Assembly: GCA_003170135.1 (NCBI GenBank)
Contig: PMZR01000125.1
Coordinates: forward strand, 97,019-161,018
Origin: Acidobacteriota bacterium
Lineage (GTDB): Bacteria; Acidobacteriota; Vicinamibacteria; Vicinamibacterales; Fen-181
Length of the DNA: 64,000 bases
Direction of reading: 5' to 3'
The first letter of the stretch is position 1; every line of letters begins with the position of its first letter. Of the stretch, positions 9,415 to 18,375 are shown in pieces. The translations under genes and the position numbers were made by a program. Under the pieces are notes generated by a model. The model made no database searches, was not told the DNA's origin, and saw nothing but the letters and a program-made list of their open reading frames with translations.

Positions 9415-11010
9415 TCACCGGACAACTCTATAGATGCGCGCCTCGAAACGCCCGTCATCGGCGCGACTGACCTCTTGCAGGGATGGCCATCGCTTCATGC
9501 GCTCGACGACGTCGGCATAGAGAGCGCTGCCGTAGAACTCCTCGTGCACGACCAGGTAATCGATCGAGCGGTACCACAGCAGGCGAACCGACGCGTCATC
9601 CGGGAAGTGAGCCATCGCGCGATGCAGCGTTCGGTAGGACTCGGGAATATTGCCGCTGTAGCCGTTGGCGAGCCGCTGCCAGTGAAACGTCGAGAAGTAC
9701 ATGTAGCGCTCGCCGGCCGGGAAATACTCCGGAAATTCGACGACCGCGGCGGGAGGCCGCCCCGTGAACCACTGATAGACGGGGTGTGGCGCGGGGACGG
9801 GTTGCAGCGCAAGAGTCGGCCGTGACTCGAACAGGATGATTGCGCACAGGACGGCGGCGAGCGCGACCCTCGCCCTCGGGCTCGTGAGGCGCGCGCCGAG
9901 CCTCGACGCACCGTAGCCGGCCAGGATAGCCAGGGACAGACCTCCGAGCATCGAGCAGCGAGCAGGCACCCTGAGGCCGCGAAACGGCGTCACCCAGTGA
10001 TAGAGAAACGGCTGCAGGTACCCGTGACTGCCGAGTGACATCTCGAACGCGAGGACGAAACCAAGCAGGTACGCGGTGCGCACGGTCCCCAGCGGCGGCC
10101 ACATGGCCAGGCATGCCAGCAACACGATCAGGAACCCTGGAAACAGCTGTGTTTCGCCATCCAACCTGCTCGTGCCCGCCACCGGCGCATACGCGACGTC
10201 TTCTGCGTAGGGCACGAGGTAGTCCCGCGGCACGGCGCTGAACTGTTCCACCTCGCTGGCGGGTCGCTCGCCGAGCGTCTGCCGCACCTGGAAATACGGC
10301 ACGCTCGCCGGCACGATGAGCGCGGTGGCGAGCGCCGCACCGGCGAGCAAGGGCCTGACGCTCGACCTCACGCGTCCCCAGCCGAGCGCCAGGACACCGC
10401 CGACCGGAACGAGGTAGCACGCGAGGAACATGCCGAAGTACACGCCCGAGAGGTACTGCGCGGCGAGCGCTGCCCCCGTGAGCAGGCCGTCACGCAGTCG
10501 CCCGTGGGTCACCGTGCGATGCAACGCCCACAGGACGAGCGGCATCCAGAAGGCGGACAGCAGCTCGAGATGAATGTAGTGCTCGAAGCGGAAGGGATAG
10601 AACGCGAAGGCCACCGCCGAGACCACGGCGGGCAGGGAGCGGCCGAGCACCGACCGCACGAACAGGTACATGAAGGTGCCGGCGAGCACGAACGAGGCGA
10701 GCACGAAGAGGTTGTAGACGAGGACCGGCGAGGCACCCAGCCAGATGAACGGCGCGGCGGCGGCTCCCGTGAGCGGCATGGCGTCGCTGTAGGCGAGCGT
10801 CCGTTTCTCGGGAAAGAAGATGTTCGCGTCGTAGAGATGGAGCGGGTCGCGCGGGAGTTGATGCGCAATCCAGGCGATTCGCCACGTGGAGAAGATCGGA
10901 TCCGGCGAGCCCCGGGCCACCGACCCGAGGTGGCGAACCTGCGGGTACAGCACGGCAACGGTCAGGCAACTCATCAACAGCACGACGAGCGACGATTCGC
11001 GCAACCTCAC
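9415..11010 (-). CDS. Multipass GT-C-like membrane protein
   Basis: 531 residues from GTG 11010, which overlaps the upstream flippase stop as GTGA; an ATG at 10974 is the alternative. One N-terminal helix precedes a loop with SPDPIFSTWRIAWIAHQ and NIFFPEKRTLAYSD, a pattern I associate with uncharacterised acidobacterial and planctomycete membrane proteins predicted as GT-C fold. Roughly ten hydrophobic segments, then a soluble C-terminus of about 140 residues ending EARIYRVVR. Catalytic residues are not certain; the Asp of DPIF is the likeliest candidate. It sits between a Wzx-like flippase and a radical SAM gene, so a role in outer-face assembly of the same glycan is likely but unproven. Confidence 0.65.
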   Translation of the reverse strand: MRLRESSLVVLLMSCLTVAVLYPQVRHLGSVARGSPDPIFSTWRIAWIAHQLPRDPLHLYDANIFFPEKRTLAYSDAMPLTGAAAAPFIWLGASPVLVYNLFVLASFVLAGTFMYLFVRSVLGRSLPAVVSAVAFAFYPFRFEHYIHLELLSAFWMPLVLWALHRTVTHGRLRDGLLTGAALAAQYLSGVYFGMFLACYLVPVGGVLALGWGRVRSSVRPLLAGAALATALIVPASVPYFQVRQTLGERPASEVEQFSAVPRDYLVPYAEDVAYAPVAGTSRLDGETQLFPGFLIVLLACLAMWPPLGTVRTAYLLGFVLAFEMSLGSHGYLQPFLYHWVTPFRGLRVPARCSMLGGLSLAILAGYGASRLGARLTSPRARVALAAVLCAIILFESRPTLALQPVPAPHPVYQWFTGRPPAAVVEFPEYFPAGERYMYFSTFHWQRLANGYSGNIPESYRTLHRAMAHFPDDASVRLLWYRSIDYLVVHEEFYGSALYADVVERMKRWPSLQEVSRADDGRFEARIYRVVR

Positions 11011-12569
11011 GCGTCGCCCGCTCCCGGTCCGCCCGCCGCCATCGCCGCTTCCTCTTCTTCTTCGACCTTCTTCTTCGCGGCCCGGACGGATCGCATCTGG
11101 CGCACCAGCATGCGCAGTCGCACCAGTTCGCGGGGCTCGAAGAAGCCTGTGACGGTCAGGCACGCCGGGAATGCCGCGAGCACGATCGAGCCGCGCACGA
11201 GCACGCCGAGTGGCGCATACATGTGCGTGGGCAACGGCAGGCTGGCCAGCAGGTAGGCCGCGACGCCAGCCGTCACCACGCGACCGAGGCGGCCCCATTC
11301 GTAGGCGATCGGGTAGAAGCGCCGGGAGAAATACAGCGACACCAGTGCGAGGACCGCGTAGGAGATGACGTTGGAGTACGCGGGGCCCAGGATGCCGAAC
11401 CTCGGGATGAGCAACGCATTGGAGGCGATATTGACGCCGGCGGCGAGGCCGGTGGCGACCGGGTAGTACTCCGTGTGCTTCGTGATGTTCAAGCCGATCG
11501 AGGTCAGCAGGTACACGCCCTGGAATGTGACGCCGATGGCGATCCACGGGACGACGCGGGCGGCGCTGACATACTCGCGTGCCGTCGCGCCGCGGATCAG
11601 ATCCAAGGCGACCGCAGACAGGCCGGCCGTCATCAGCACGAGGACGGCAATGCCGTAGGTCGTCACCCGGCTGAACGTCCGCCTCGCATCCGCCTCTTTC
11701 ATCGTCGCGAAGTAGAAGGGCGCCCACGCGTACTCGAAGGCGCTCAGGAACAGCTTCAGCGTCACGCCGAACGTCGCGCCGATGTTGTAGATGCCGATCT
11801 TCGCGTCGCGCGCGGCGGGATCGGAAATCGGCAGGAAAATGCGCAGCAGGGCGGGGTCGGTGCCCGGGCCGATGATCTGCTGCGCGACGCCGTGCGGAAC
11901 GCGCGGCACCCCGAAGCGCAGCGCGTCGCGCAGGACCTCGAACGAGAACACGGGCCGGACGAGGTGCAGGAACCGCGGGAGCAGCACCAGCGCGAGTGCG
12001 AGCGTGACGATGACGTCGGCCAGGACGAAGCCGAGGACGCCCAGGCGCAGGACGGCGATGAAGAGCACGCGGAGGATGGTCGTCGAGGCCGCGCGCGAGA
12101 ACGTCAGCGTGGTGAACTGGAGCGACCGGCCCTCGATGCGCAGGACGTGGAACGGGATGAAGAAGAAGCCGCCGACGAACGTGTTGACGAGCACGATTGC
12201 CAGCAGGAGGCCGTAGCCGTCGCCGCCGAACAGGTGATAGGCCACAATCCGGCTGCCCGCCAGGAGCAAGGCGAGGATCCCGCCGTTCACCACGAAGAGG
12301 AACAGGAAGATGGTACTGGCCAGTTGCTGGCGGCTGCGTTGGTCGCGGCAGTCGTAGTACAGCCGCATGAACGAGGCATCGACACCGAAGCGGAACACGA
12401 TCTTCGCGACCAGTTCGACCGTGACGAGCAGCGCGAGCACGCCATAATCGGCCGGCTTCAGAATGCGCGTGAAGAGGGGGAGGAGCAGGAAGCCGACGAC
12501 CTGGACGGCGACGTCGCCCATCCCGTAGACGATGAGATCGAGCGACAACGTCTTGAGCTTGTGAAACAC
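11007..12569 (-). CDS. Wzx-like polysaccharide flippase (MATE/MOP superfamily)
   Basis: 520 residues from GTG 12569, one base after the preceding stop. The N-terminus (SLDLIVYGMGDVAVQVVGFLL, then FTRILKPADYG) is characteristic of RfbX/Wzx oligosaccharide flippases, and about twelve to fourteen hydrophobic segments are spread along the protein. The C-terminal tail is charged and cytoplasmic in character, with a run of Lys and Glu followed by Ala/Gly residues. The family moves undecaprenyl-diphosphate-linked oligosaccharides from the cytoplasmic to the periplasmic face. It is the only flippase I recognise in the window, so it may serve the cytoplasmically assembled chains from several of the glycosyltransferase operons. 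I see no Wzy or Wzz by eye, although one of the GT-C-like proteins could be a polymerase. Confidence 0.85.
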   Translation of the reverse strand: MFHKLKTLSLDLIVYGMGDVAVQVVGFLLLPLFTRILKPADYGVLALLVTVELVAKIVFRFGVDASFMRLYYDCRDQRSRQQLASTIFLFLFVVNGGILALLLAGSRIVAYHLFGGDGYGLLLAIVLVNTFVGGFFFIPFHVLRIEGRSLQFTTLTFSRAASTTILRVLFIAVLRLGVLGFVLADVIVTLALALVLLPRFLHLVRPVFSFEVLRDALRFGVPRVPHGVAQQIIGPGTDPALLRIFLPISDPAARDAKIGIYNIGATFGVTLKLFLSAFEYAWAPFYFATMKEADARRTFSRVTTYGIAVLVLMTAGLSAVALDLIRGATAREYVSAARVVPWIAIGVTFQGVYLLTSIGLNITKHTEYYPVATGLAAGVNIASNALLIPRFGILGPAYSNVISYAVLALVSLYFSRRFYPIAYEWGRLGRVVTAGVAAYLLASLPLPTHMYAPLGVLVRGSIVLAAFPACLTVTGFFEPRELVRLRMLVRQMRSVRAAKKKVEEEEEAAMAAGGPGAGDA

Positions 12570-12570
12570 G

Positions 12571-13287
12571 TCAGCCCCGAACGTCGGTCGTCGCCAGGAC
12601 GAGATTGAGGAAGCACCAGCCCGGCACCGGCAGCACGCGTGTCAGGACGCGGTGGAGCCACGCCAGGCGCGCGGGATGACGACGGATGAGGCGGGTGACG
12701 ACGGGGACGGTAGGGAACACTCCGCGGCGCTCGAGGACGACGAACCCCGACGCCTTCAACATCCGCACGTACTCCTCGATCGGGCGATCGCCAGGGTGCT
12801 TGTGCTCGCTGGCGGTTCGGATCAGCCGCCCGCGCAGCAGGAAGTGGAACCTGGACTGCAGGTGTGCGAGGTTCGGCAGCGAGAACAGCGCGTGTCCGCC
12901 CGGCTTGAGGATACGGCGCATCTCGGTCAGACCGCGCGGCTGGTCGCCGTGCGGAAGGTGCTCGAGGACGTCCAGGCAAAGCACGCAATCGAAGGTGGCC
13001 GCCGCGAACGGCAGATCGAGCACGGATGCCTGTCGCACACGTTCGGATGCGTAATTGGCATCGACACCCTCGATTGCGAGGCGCCCCGCGTACTCGTCGA
13101 CGAGCACGCCCTCGCCACAGCCGACATCGAGCACGCGGCTGCCCGCGGGCAGGCGATCGAGCTGCGCGCGCACCCACCGCAGCTTGGCGGCGTAGGTCGG
13201 GGCGTACTCCCAGCTCTCGTCCGGCGTGCGGTGGTAATCGCCGCGCAGGGCGTACTCGCCCCCTCGCAGCCCGGCCGTATCAGGCAT
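12571..13287 (-). CDS. Class I SAM-dependent methyltransferase
   Basis: 238 residues from ATG 13287, 11 bp after the stop of the HEAT-repeat gene. Motif I is VLDVGCGEG (near residue 48); the acidic motif II lies in EGVDANYAS; CVLCLDVLEHLPHGD is the Methyltransf_11/23-type post-motif; LKPGGHALFSLPN follows. The C-terminal 80 residues carry two short hydrophobic stretches around a basic RLIRRHPARLAWLHR segment, suggesting peripheral membrane contact. The fold transfers a methyl group from SAM; in this company a glycan or lipid-linked sugar is the likely target, though ubiquinone-type small molecules cannot be excluded. Part of the 14477-5084 operon. Confidence 0.8.
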   Translation of the reverse strand: MPDTAGLRGGEYALRGDYHRTPDESWEYAPTYAAKLRWVRAQLDRLPAGSRVLDVGCGEGVLVDEYAGRLAIEGVDANYASERVRQASVLDLPFAAATFDCVLCLDVLEHLPHGDQPRGLTEMRRILKPGGHALFSLPNLAHLQSRFHFLLRGRLIRTASEHKHPGDRPIEEYVRMLKASGFVVLERRGVFPTVPVVTRLIRRHPARLAWLHRVLTRVLPVPGWCFLNLVLATTDVRG

Positions 13288-13298
13288 CGCGCGTGATT

Positions 13299-14477
13299 CT
13301 ACTTCAGGAACGCGGGAGGAGTGCGTTTTGGAGCGGCCGACGCCACCGAAGCGGCATCGAGCGCCGCGCCAGCCCCGTACATGCGAACCCACGGGTCGGC
13401 GTCACCGAGCAACCGGCGAATGAGCGGGGGGTCGGCCAGGGCCTTGTCTTCGAGAATACGCGCCGCCTCGAGGCGCACGATTGCGCTGTCCAGCATGGTG
13501 ACGAGCGCCGCCCGCGCGGTGACTTTGTCGCAGCAGGCCAGCATCTCGGCCGCCCGAAGCCTGGTCGTCTCGCTCTGATCGCTGAGCAGTTCGCGCACGG
13601 GCGCCACCCACTGCGTGGTGGCCGAGGTCTGGTAGGCTTCGGCAGCCATGAGGCGCAGCTGCGGAATCGGACTCTGGAGCATCGCGGCGACGCCGGCGTC
13701 TCCCGACGGGTCGCCAAGACGCTTGACCGCAATCGCGGCGTACATCCTCACCGCCGGCTGCTCGCTCTGGAGCAGCGTCCGCAGTTGCGGCAGCGCCGGA
13801 CGATACTCGAGCCGGCCGAGCGCGCCGGCGGCAAGCGCCTGGACGCTCGGATTTCCGCTCGACAACAGCGGGACCAGGACGTTCGCCTGCTTCACGAGCT
13901 TGAGATTTGCGAACGTGCGAATTGACTCCGGATCGTCCGGCTGGGCTGCGCGGGCCGCGAACCACGCCGTTGCCTGCGCGTCGCCCAGGCGGGCCAGCGC
14001 CACCCGGATCGGAAGCGCGGCGCCTTCGTTTGTCGCCGACGCCATCCTTCGCTGCAGCTCCTGCCGCGACGGTTCGCTGCCGTGGCGTGCCAGCCGGTAC
14101 AGGGCCTCGGCGCCGAGATCGGGGTTCGGACTGCCAGCCCGCACAATCTGGTCGAGCAATCCGGTCGAAATCTCGGCGAGGAGGCGAACGTCGTGATCGG
14201 CCGGCCGGCTGATCAGCGAATCGTACACACGGAAGGCGTCCTGCGGCTTGCCTTGCGCGAACGCCGCCTGGATTCTGACGTCAACTGCGGCACGGTTTCG
14301 GGGAGCGATTGCCAGTGCGCGGTCGGCATCGGCCGCGGCTTCGTCTGCGCGACCCGCCGCCAGCGCGGCACGCGCGAGGGCAATCTGGTGCGCGGCCTCG
14401 CCACCGGGAGACGGCTGCGCCGCCGCGGCCGCCGCAACGCACAAGACCGCTAATGACACCAAAACCAATTGCTTCAT
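13299..14477 (-). CDS. Exported TPR/HEAT-repeat protein
   Basis: 392 residues from ATG 14477, which has a good SD (AGGAAGG, 7 nt upstream) and begins a clear Sec signal peptide, MKQLVLVSLAVLCVAAAAAAQ, cleaved after an Ala-rich end. Residues 30-100 look like a tetratricopeptide unit (ALAAGRADEAAADADRALAIAPRN). From about residue 170 onward are HEAT-like repeats with the pattern of paired helices: LVPLLSSGNPSVQALAAGALGRL, LRTLLQSEQPAVRMYAAIAVKRLG and similar. Likely a periplasmic scaffold for protein interactions; no enzymatic motif. As first gene of the operon with the methyltransferase, flippase and radical SAM proteins it may organise an export or assembly complex, which is inference. Confidence 0.75.
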   Translation of the reverse strand: MKQLVLVSLAVLCVAAAAAAQPSPGGEAAHQIALARAALAAGRADEAAADADRALAIAPRNRAAVDVRIQAAFAQGKPQDAFRVYDSLISRPADHDVRLLAEISTGLLDQIVRAGSPNPDLGAEALYRLARHGSEPSRQELQRRMASATNEGAALPIRVALARLGDAQATAWFAARAAQPDDPESIRTFANLKLVKQANVLVPLLSSGNPSVQALAAGALGRLEYRPALPQLRTLLQSEQPAVRMYAAIAVKRLGDPSGDAGVAAMLQSPIPQLRLMAAEAYQTSATTQWVAPVRELLSDQSETTRLRAAEMLACCDKVTARAALVTMLDSAIVRLEAARILEDKALADPPLIRRLLGDADPWVRMYGAGAALDAASVASAAPKRTPPAFLK

Positions 14478-14637
14478 GCGGGCCTTCCTATGCACGACGG
14501 CATCGCCTTGGGGCGGAATGATGGATGAGGACGTCCGGGCGGGATAGCGCGGCGGAGGCACACAGTGACCTCGGGGCGTCTACACCGTCCGGACGCGATG
14601 ACTCAGGCGCGCCGATCGGCGCCAGAATGGTGGCACG

Positions 14638-17600
14638 CTATCTAAGTCCCGGCCCGATCTTCCAGTTCGTATCGGTTTCGCTGGGAATGATGCCGTAGCC
14701 TAAGTAAGACGTCCCGACCATGTACCAGATCAGGTTCTCGCCCGTCGTCTTGTTCCGCCAGAGCAAATCAGGTTTGCCGTCGCCATTGTAGTCGGCGATC
14801 GCCACGACCTGCCAGTTCGTGTTCACGATGCCTGGCACCGAGGCGTAGCTCAAGTAGGTGGCGCCGTTCATGAACCAGACGACGTTCTCCCCGGTCGACT
14901 GGTTCCGCCAGAACAGATCTGGCTTCCCGTCGCCGTTAAAGTCGGCCGCACCAGCGATCGTCCAGTTGAGGTCTGACACCGTCGGGAGGCGCACGTAGCC
15001 CGTGTAGGTGCTCCCGTTCATCAGCCACACGAGATTCTCGCCCGTGACCGCATTGCGCCAGACCAGGTCCGGCTTGCCGTCGCCGTTGACGTCCGCGATC
15101 GCGACCAGTTGCCACGCGGGGTCGATCACGCCCGGCACTTCTGCGTAACCGGCGTACGCGTGCCCCTTCATGTACCAGATGATGTTCTCGCCCGTCGCGA
15201 TGTTGCGCCAGAACACATCCGGCGTGCCGTCGCCGTTGAAATCGGCCGTTCCGATAATCCGCCAGTCCGTACCGGGCACGCTGTCGAGAGCGACGGAGCC
15301 CACGATCGATTCGCCGTTCATGTACCAAACACGGTTCGCCCCCGTCGCTGGATTGCGCCAGACGATGTCCGGGCTGCCGTCACAGTTCACATCCGAGGGC
15401 CCCGCGCAGGCCTTTTCCGATGGCTTCATGATGTCCCAGTCCGGGCCCGCGATGCCCGGCGCCCGGCCGTAGCCAACGTAGATGCCGTTGTTCATAAACC
15501 AGACGATGTTCTCGCCCGTAGCCTGGTTCCGCCACAACAGATCCGGTTTCCCGTCGCCGTTGAAGTCTGTTGCGCACGCAATCGCCCAGTTCATGTCCGA
15601 CACTGAGTTCAGGCGGATCGAACCGATGAACGCTTTTCCGTTCATGAGCCAGATGAGGTTTTCGCCCGTGGCCGTGTTGCGCCAGACCACGTCTGGGTTA
15701 CCGTCGCCGTTGAAATCCGCCACCGCCACGATGCGCCAGTTCGAGTCCACCACCGCGGGTAGGTGGTCAGCGCTCAGCTCGGTCGCGCCGTCCATGTACC
15801 AGACGATGTTCTCGCCGGTCAGCGAGTTTCGCCAGAGAATGTCCAGCTTGCCGTCCCCGTTGAAATCGCCCGCGCCCACGATCTTCCAGTCCAGATCCGC
15901 GACGGTCGACACGGTGGCCGCCGTGAACGTTCCATCGCCGTTGTTGTACCAGATTTGATTCTCGCCGGTCGCGCTGTTCCGCCACAGGAGATCCGGTCGC
16001 TCGTCGCGATTGAAATCACCGACCGCCGCGATCCGCCAGTCGGTGCTGAGCGCGCTGGGCACACTCTGGTAGCCAACATAACCGGCACCGCTCATGAACC
16101 AAACAACGATCGCGCCCGTCCTGCGGTTGCGCCACACGATATCTGCGCTGCCATCGGCGTTGAAATCTGCCCCTCGGTCGAGGATGAACCTGGCGCCGCA
16201 GGTGGTCGATGCAGCCATGCTGAGCGCGCCGTCCAGACAGTCCGCGTCGCCGCTCCATCCCGCGAAAACGTATCCGGAGGCAGGCACCGGCGCGAGGGTG
16301 ACGGTTGTTCCGATGGGCAGCGTGGCACTGCACGTCCCCGGACAGGTGATGCCGCCGGCCGTGACCGTGCCGTTGCCGACAACCGTCACCGTCAGCGTAA
16401 CGGGAATGAAGTACGTATATGCGGACGCGAGCGTCAGCACGGTGGCGTTCGGATTCGTAACAGTCACCGCCACCGCTCCCGGGGTTACCGTCGCCGGCAC
16501 CGTGGCCTGGATCTGAGAACCGCTGACGAAGGTGACGCCGGTGGCTGCCGTGGCGCCGAATATCACGGTTGCTCCTGCCTTGAAGCCCCTGCCGTTGATC
16601 GTGACGACCGTCCCGCCCGCAAGGGGCCCGGACGCGGGCGACACGCGGGAGACATTGGGAACCGCAGCCGCGCCGGCAATCACCGCCGCGCGGCCGGCCC
16701 TGCTCATGGACGCATAGCCGACGAGCCATTGCGCATCGGCTTCGTTGGCCGCTGGTATCGGATACAGTGTCGCGGAGTAATAGTCGCCGCCGCTGCCGTC
16801 CGTATTGGCGAGCGTCGGAATGGTGATACGCATCGAGGAGTAGATGCTCGAGACGTAGCCCTGGTCGTTGAGTTCGACGGCCCAGGCGTCCGTGTTGTCC
16901 TTGAACGCCAGCAGCGTCGTCTGGGTCCCGCCGTTGTAACTGAGCTGGATCTGGCCCAGATGGGGCCCCAGGCTCTTCGTGAGGTCGAGCGGGCCCATCG
17001 TACCGTCGGTGTTGACCAGCCGGAAGTCGATGTAGTTCATCGCCCGTTCCCAGGACGTCTGGAACTGCCCCGTCTTCTTGTTGAAGACGACGTGCTGGTT
17101 CGCCATGTACCCCGACTGGTCATCCAGGTAGAACACATTCGTACCGGTCGTAGCAAGGGTCTGCGCGTTGAACATCCGTGCCCACGAGTCGCCCTTGTAA
17201 TTCGGGTAGTGCGGCACGTCCCAGCCAAAGCCGGTCGCGAGGCAGACGTTGCTTACCGCGTCACACGCGACTGCAGGCTTCTGAATCCCGTCCGAGATGC
17301 CGTCACCGAGTGCCGCTGCCGCCCCTGTGAAGTTCCCGTTGATGTCCATGGCTGCGACGAAAGAGACCGGCAACGCAGTGCCCGCCGGGACGCTCCATCC
17401 AACGATGAACTGCTGTCCCGTCCAGACGGACTGCGCATAGTCGCTGTCGATCCAATTTCCCCCCGGCAGGTTCGCGATCGTGATCGGCGGGCCGATGACC
17501 GGCACGCCGCCGTGGTAATCGATCAGGCGCGCGCGCCTTGGGTTGTTTGCGCTGGGCCCCGGTGGTTCGAGCACGGTGTAGGTGAGCAGGAATCGCGGTT

Positions 17601-17943
17601 TGTCCGGCGGTCCGCCGAAGTCCACGCGCGTGAAGCCCGCCAGGCAGCCTGGCGAGCAGAGGGCCGATTCCTGCGTGTCCGTGACGCCGAATGGTCCGAG
17701 GATGACGGTGCCCTGTTTGTTCAGGATGACCGCCCTCGCCGGCGTGCCGTCGAACACGGCCATGTAGACCTGGTTCACGCTGTCGTAGGCGGCGTAGTAC
17801 TTGTTCACCCCCACGCCGCCCAGTCGGAAGATGTCGTGTGATGCCGTCACCATGCTGAGCTGGGCGAGGGCGGGCGTCGCGGAGGCGACGAGCAGCACGG
17901 CGAGCAGCGCAGGCATGAACCAGGTGCGGATGGAACGCGACAT
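14638..17943 (-). CDS. Large exported protein: beta-rich N-terminus, TIG domain, InlB-type repeat, ten FG-GAP/VCBS repeats
   Basis: 1101 residues from ATG 17943 (SD GAGGA, 8 nt upstream). A signal peptide ends ASATPALAQ. Residues 30-427 are beta-rich and unrecognised. Residues 428-511 form an IPT/TIG domain (VSRVSPASGPLAGG...). Residues 512-588 resemble a bacterial InlB-type repeat (PVPASGYVFAGWSGD with Cys pairs). From about 590 to the end there are ten units of 45-50 residues, each with a Ca-binding-like D-x-N-x-D-x-x-x-D loop followed by WRN, TGEN and W(Y/F)M. The FG-GAP units should fold as a beta-propeller-like or solenoid surface structure. No sorting signal is visible at the C-terminus (ends KIGPGLR). 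Role likely adhesion or matrix; monocistronic. Confidence 0.85.
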   Translation of the reverse strand: MSRSIRTWFMPALLAVLLVASATPALAQLSMVTASHDIFRLGGVGVNKYYAAYDSVNQVYMAVFDGTPARAVILNKQGTVILGPFGVTDTQESALCSPGCLAGFTRVDFGGPPDKPRFLLTYTVLEPPGPSANNPRRARLIDYHGGVPVIGPPITIANLPGGNWIDSDYAQSVWTGQQFIVGWSVPAGTALPVSFVAAMDINGNFTGAAAALGDGISDGIQKPAVACDAVSNVCLATGFGWDVPHYPNYKGDSWARMFNAQTLATTGTNVFYLDDQSGYMANQHVVFNKKTGQFQTSWERAMNYIDFRLVNTDGTMGPLDLTKSLGPHLGQIQLSYNGGTQTTLLAFKDNTDAWAVELNDQGYVSSIYSSMRITIPTLANTDGSGGDYYSATLYPIPAANEADAQWLVGYASMSRAGRAAVIAGAAAVPNVSRVSPASGPLAGGTVVTINGRGFKAGATVIFGATAATGVTFVSGSQIQATVPATVTPGAVAVTVTNPNATVLTLASAYTYFIPVTLTVTVVGNGTVTAGGITCPGTCSATLPIGTTVTLAPVPASGYVFAGWSGDADCLDGALSMAASTTCGARFILDRGADFNADGSADIVWRNRRTGAIVVWFMSGAGYVGYQSVPSALSTDWRIAAVGDFNRDERPDLLWRNSATGENQIWYNNGDGTFTAATVSTVADLDWKIVGAGDFNGDGKLDILWRNSLTGENIVWYMDGATELSADHLPAVVDSNWRIVAVADFNGDGNPDVVWRNTATGENLIWLMNGKAFIGSIRLNSVSDMNWAIACATDFNGDGKPDLLWRNQATGENIVWFMNNGIYVGYGRAPGIAGPDWDIMKPSEKACAGPSDVNCDGSPDIVWRNPATGANRVWYMNGESIVGSVALDSVPGTDWRIIGTADFNGDGTPDVFWRNIATGENIIWYMKGHAYAGYAEVPGVIDPAWQLVAIADVNGDGKPDLVWRNAVTGENLVWLMNGSTYTGYVRLPTVSDLNWTIAGAADFNGDGKPDLFWRNQSTGENVVWFMNGATYLSYASVPGIVNTNWQVVAIADYNGDGKPDLLWRNKTTGENLIWYMVGTSYLGYGIIPSETDTNWKIGPGLR

Positions 17944-18375
17944 AATCACAATCCTCGAATCGGCCCGAATCGGGCCGGTGTCTAGGAGCGAACTCGAGTC
18001 GGACCCTGGGGTGGGAGGCGTGAATCGATCGGCTGCCATGCGCCGCTGGGATTGCGCACAGGGCTCAGAGCCCCTCGTTGCCTATCGGTTCGGGGCGCCT
18101 GAGCCATTAGGGTAGCTGAATTCGGCCGATGGTTCAACGCCTGACCTTGGCGAATCGGCTATCTTTCGGTGCAGTTTCGCGACGCAGAGGCTCATCCTGG
18201 CCCATACGATTGACGAGCTTGGGGTCCGGCTGTTCGAGGCCCGGGCCGGACTCGGGCCCGGCAGGCGTCCGCGCGATTCCCGGATATACTGCTTCGCCTG
18301 CGTTGGCACGGCTGAGCCGGGCGCGAATGCGGCAAGGGGCGCGCGTGCACCTGGTGGCGTGAAGGAGAGGGCGCG
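17944..18375. other. 432 bp divergent intergenic region with GC-rich hairpins
   Basis: No credible gene is seen here. The stretch separates divergent genes and contains several inverted repeats: CGGCCCG-AAT-CGGGCCG at 17961-17977, GGGCTC-A-GAGCCC at 18061-18073 and an imperfect GC-rich one near 18241-18259. A TATACT hexamer at 18285-18290 could be a -10 box for the plus-strand gene, but no -35 lies at the right distance. The SD of that gene (AAGGAGAGG) ends 6 nt before its GTG. Promoters for both directions presumably lie here but I cannot place them with confidence. Confidence 0.5.
17961..17977 (-). promoter_or_regulatory. Perfect 7-bp stem hairpin in leader of FG-GAP gene
   Basis: CGGCCCG and its exact complement are separated by three bases and sit 17 nt upstream of the ATG at 17943, directly before the SD. 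The leader RNA would fold into a very stable GC hairpin abutting the ribosome site. Function (translation control or a DNA operator) is not known. Confidence 0.4.

Noticed and set aside
15763-17841. Long plus-strand open frame opposite the FG-GAP gene
   Set aside because: Repetitive, basic product with no domain; the minus strand encodes signal peptide, TIG and FG-GAP domains in frame.
18121-18220. Possible c-di-GMP riboswitch, from a GACGCAGAGGCTC segment resembling the GEMM core
   Set aside because: The required 5' half with the conserved CAAACC-type segment and matching stems is absent.
18285-18290. TATACT as -10 promoter for the gene at 18376
   Set aside because: No TTGACA-like hexamer at 16-18 bp spacing; kept only as a remark in the intergenic entry.
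18129-18362. Small 77-codon plus-strand frame in the 432-bp intergenic region
   Set aside because: No SD, Arg/Pro/Ser-rich product without structure, and it lies over the palindromes.
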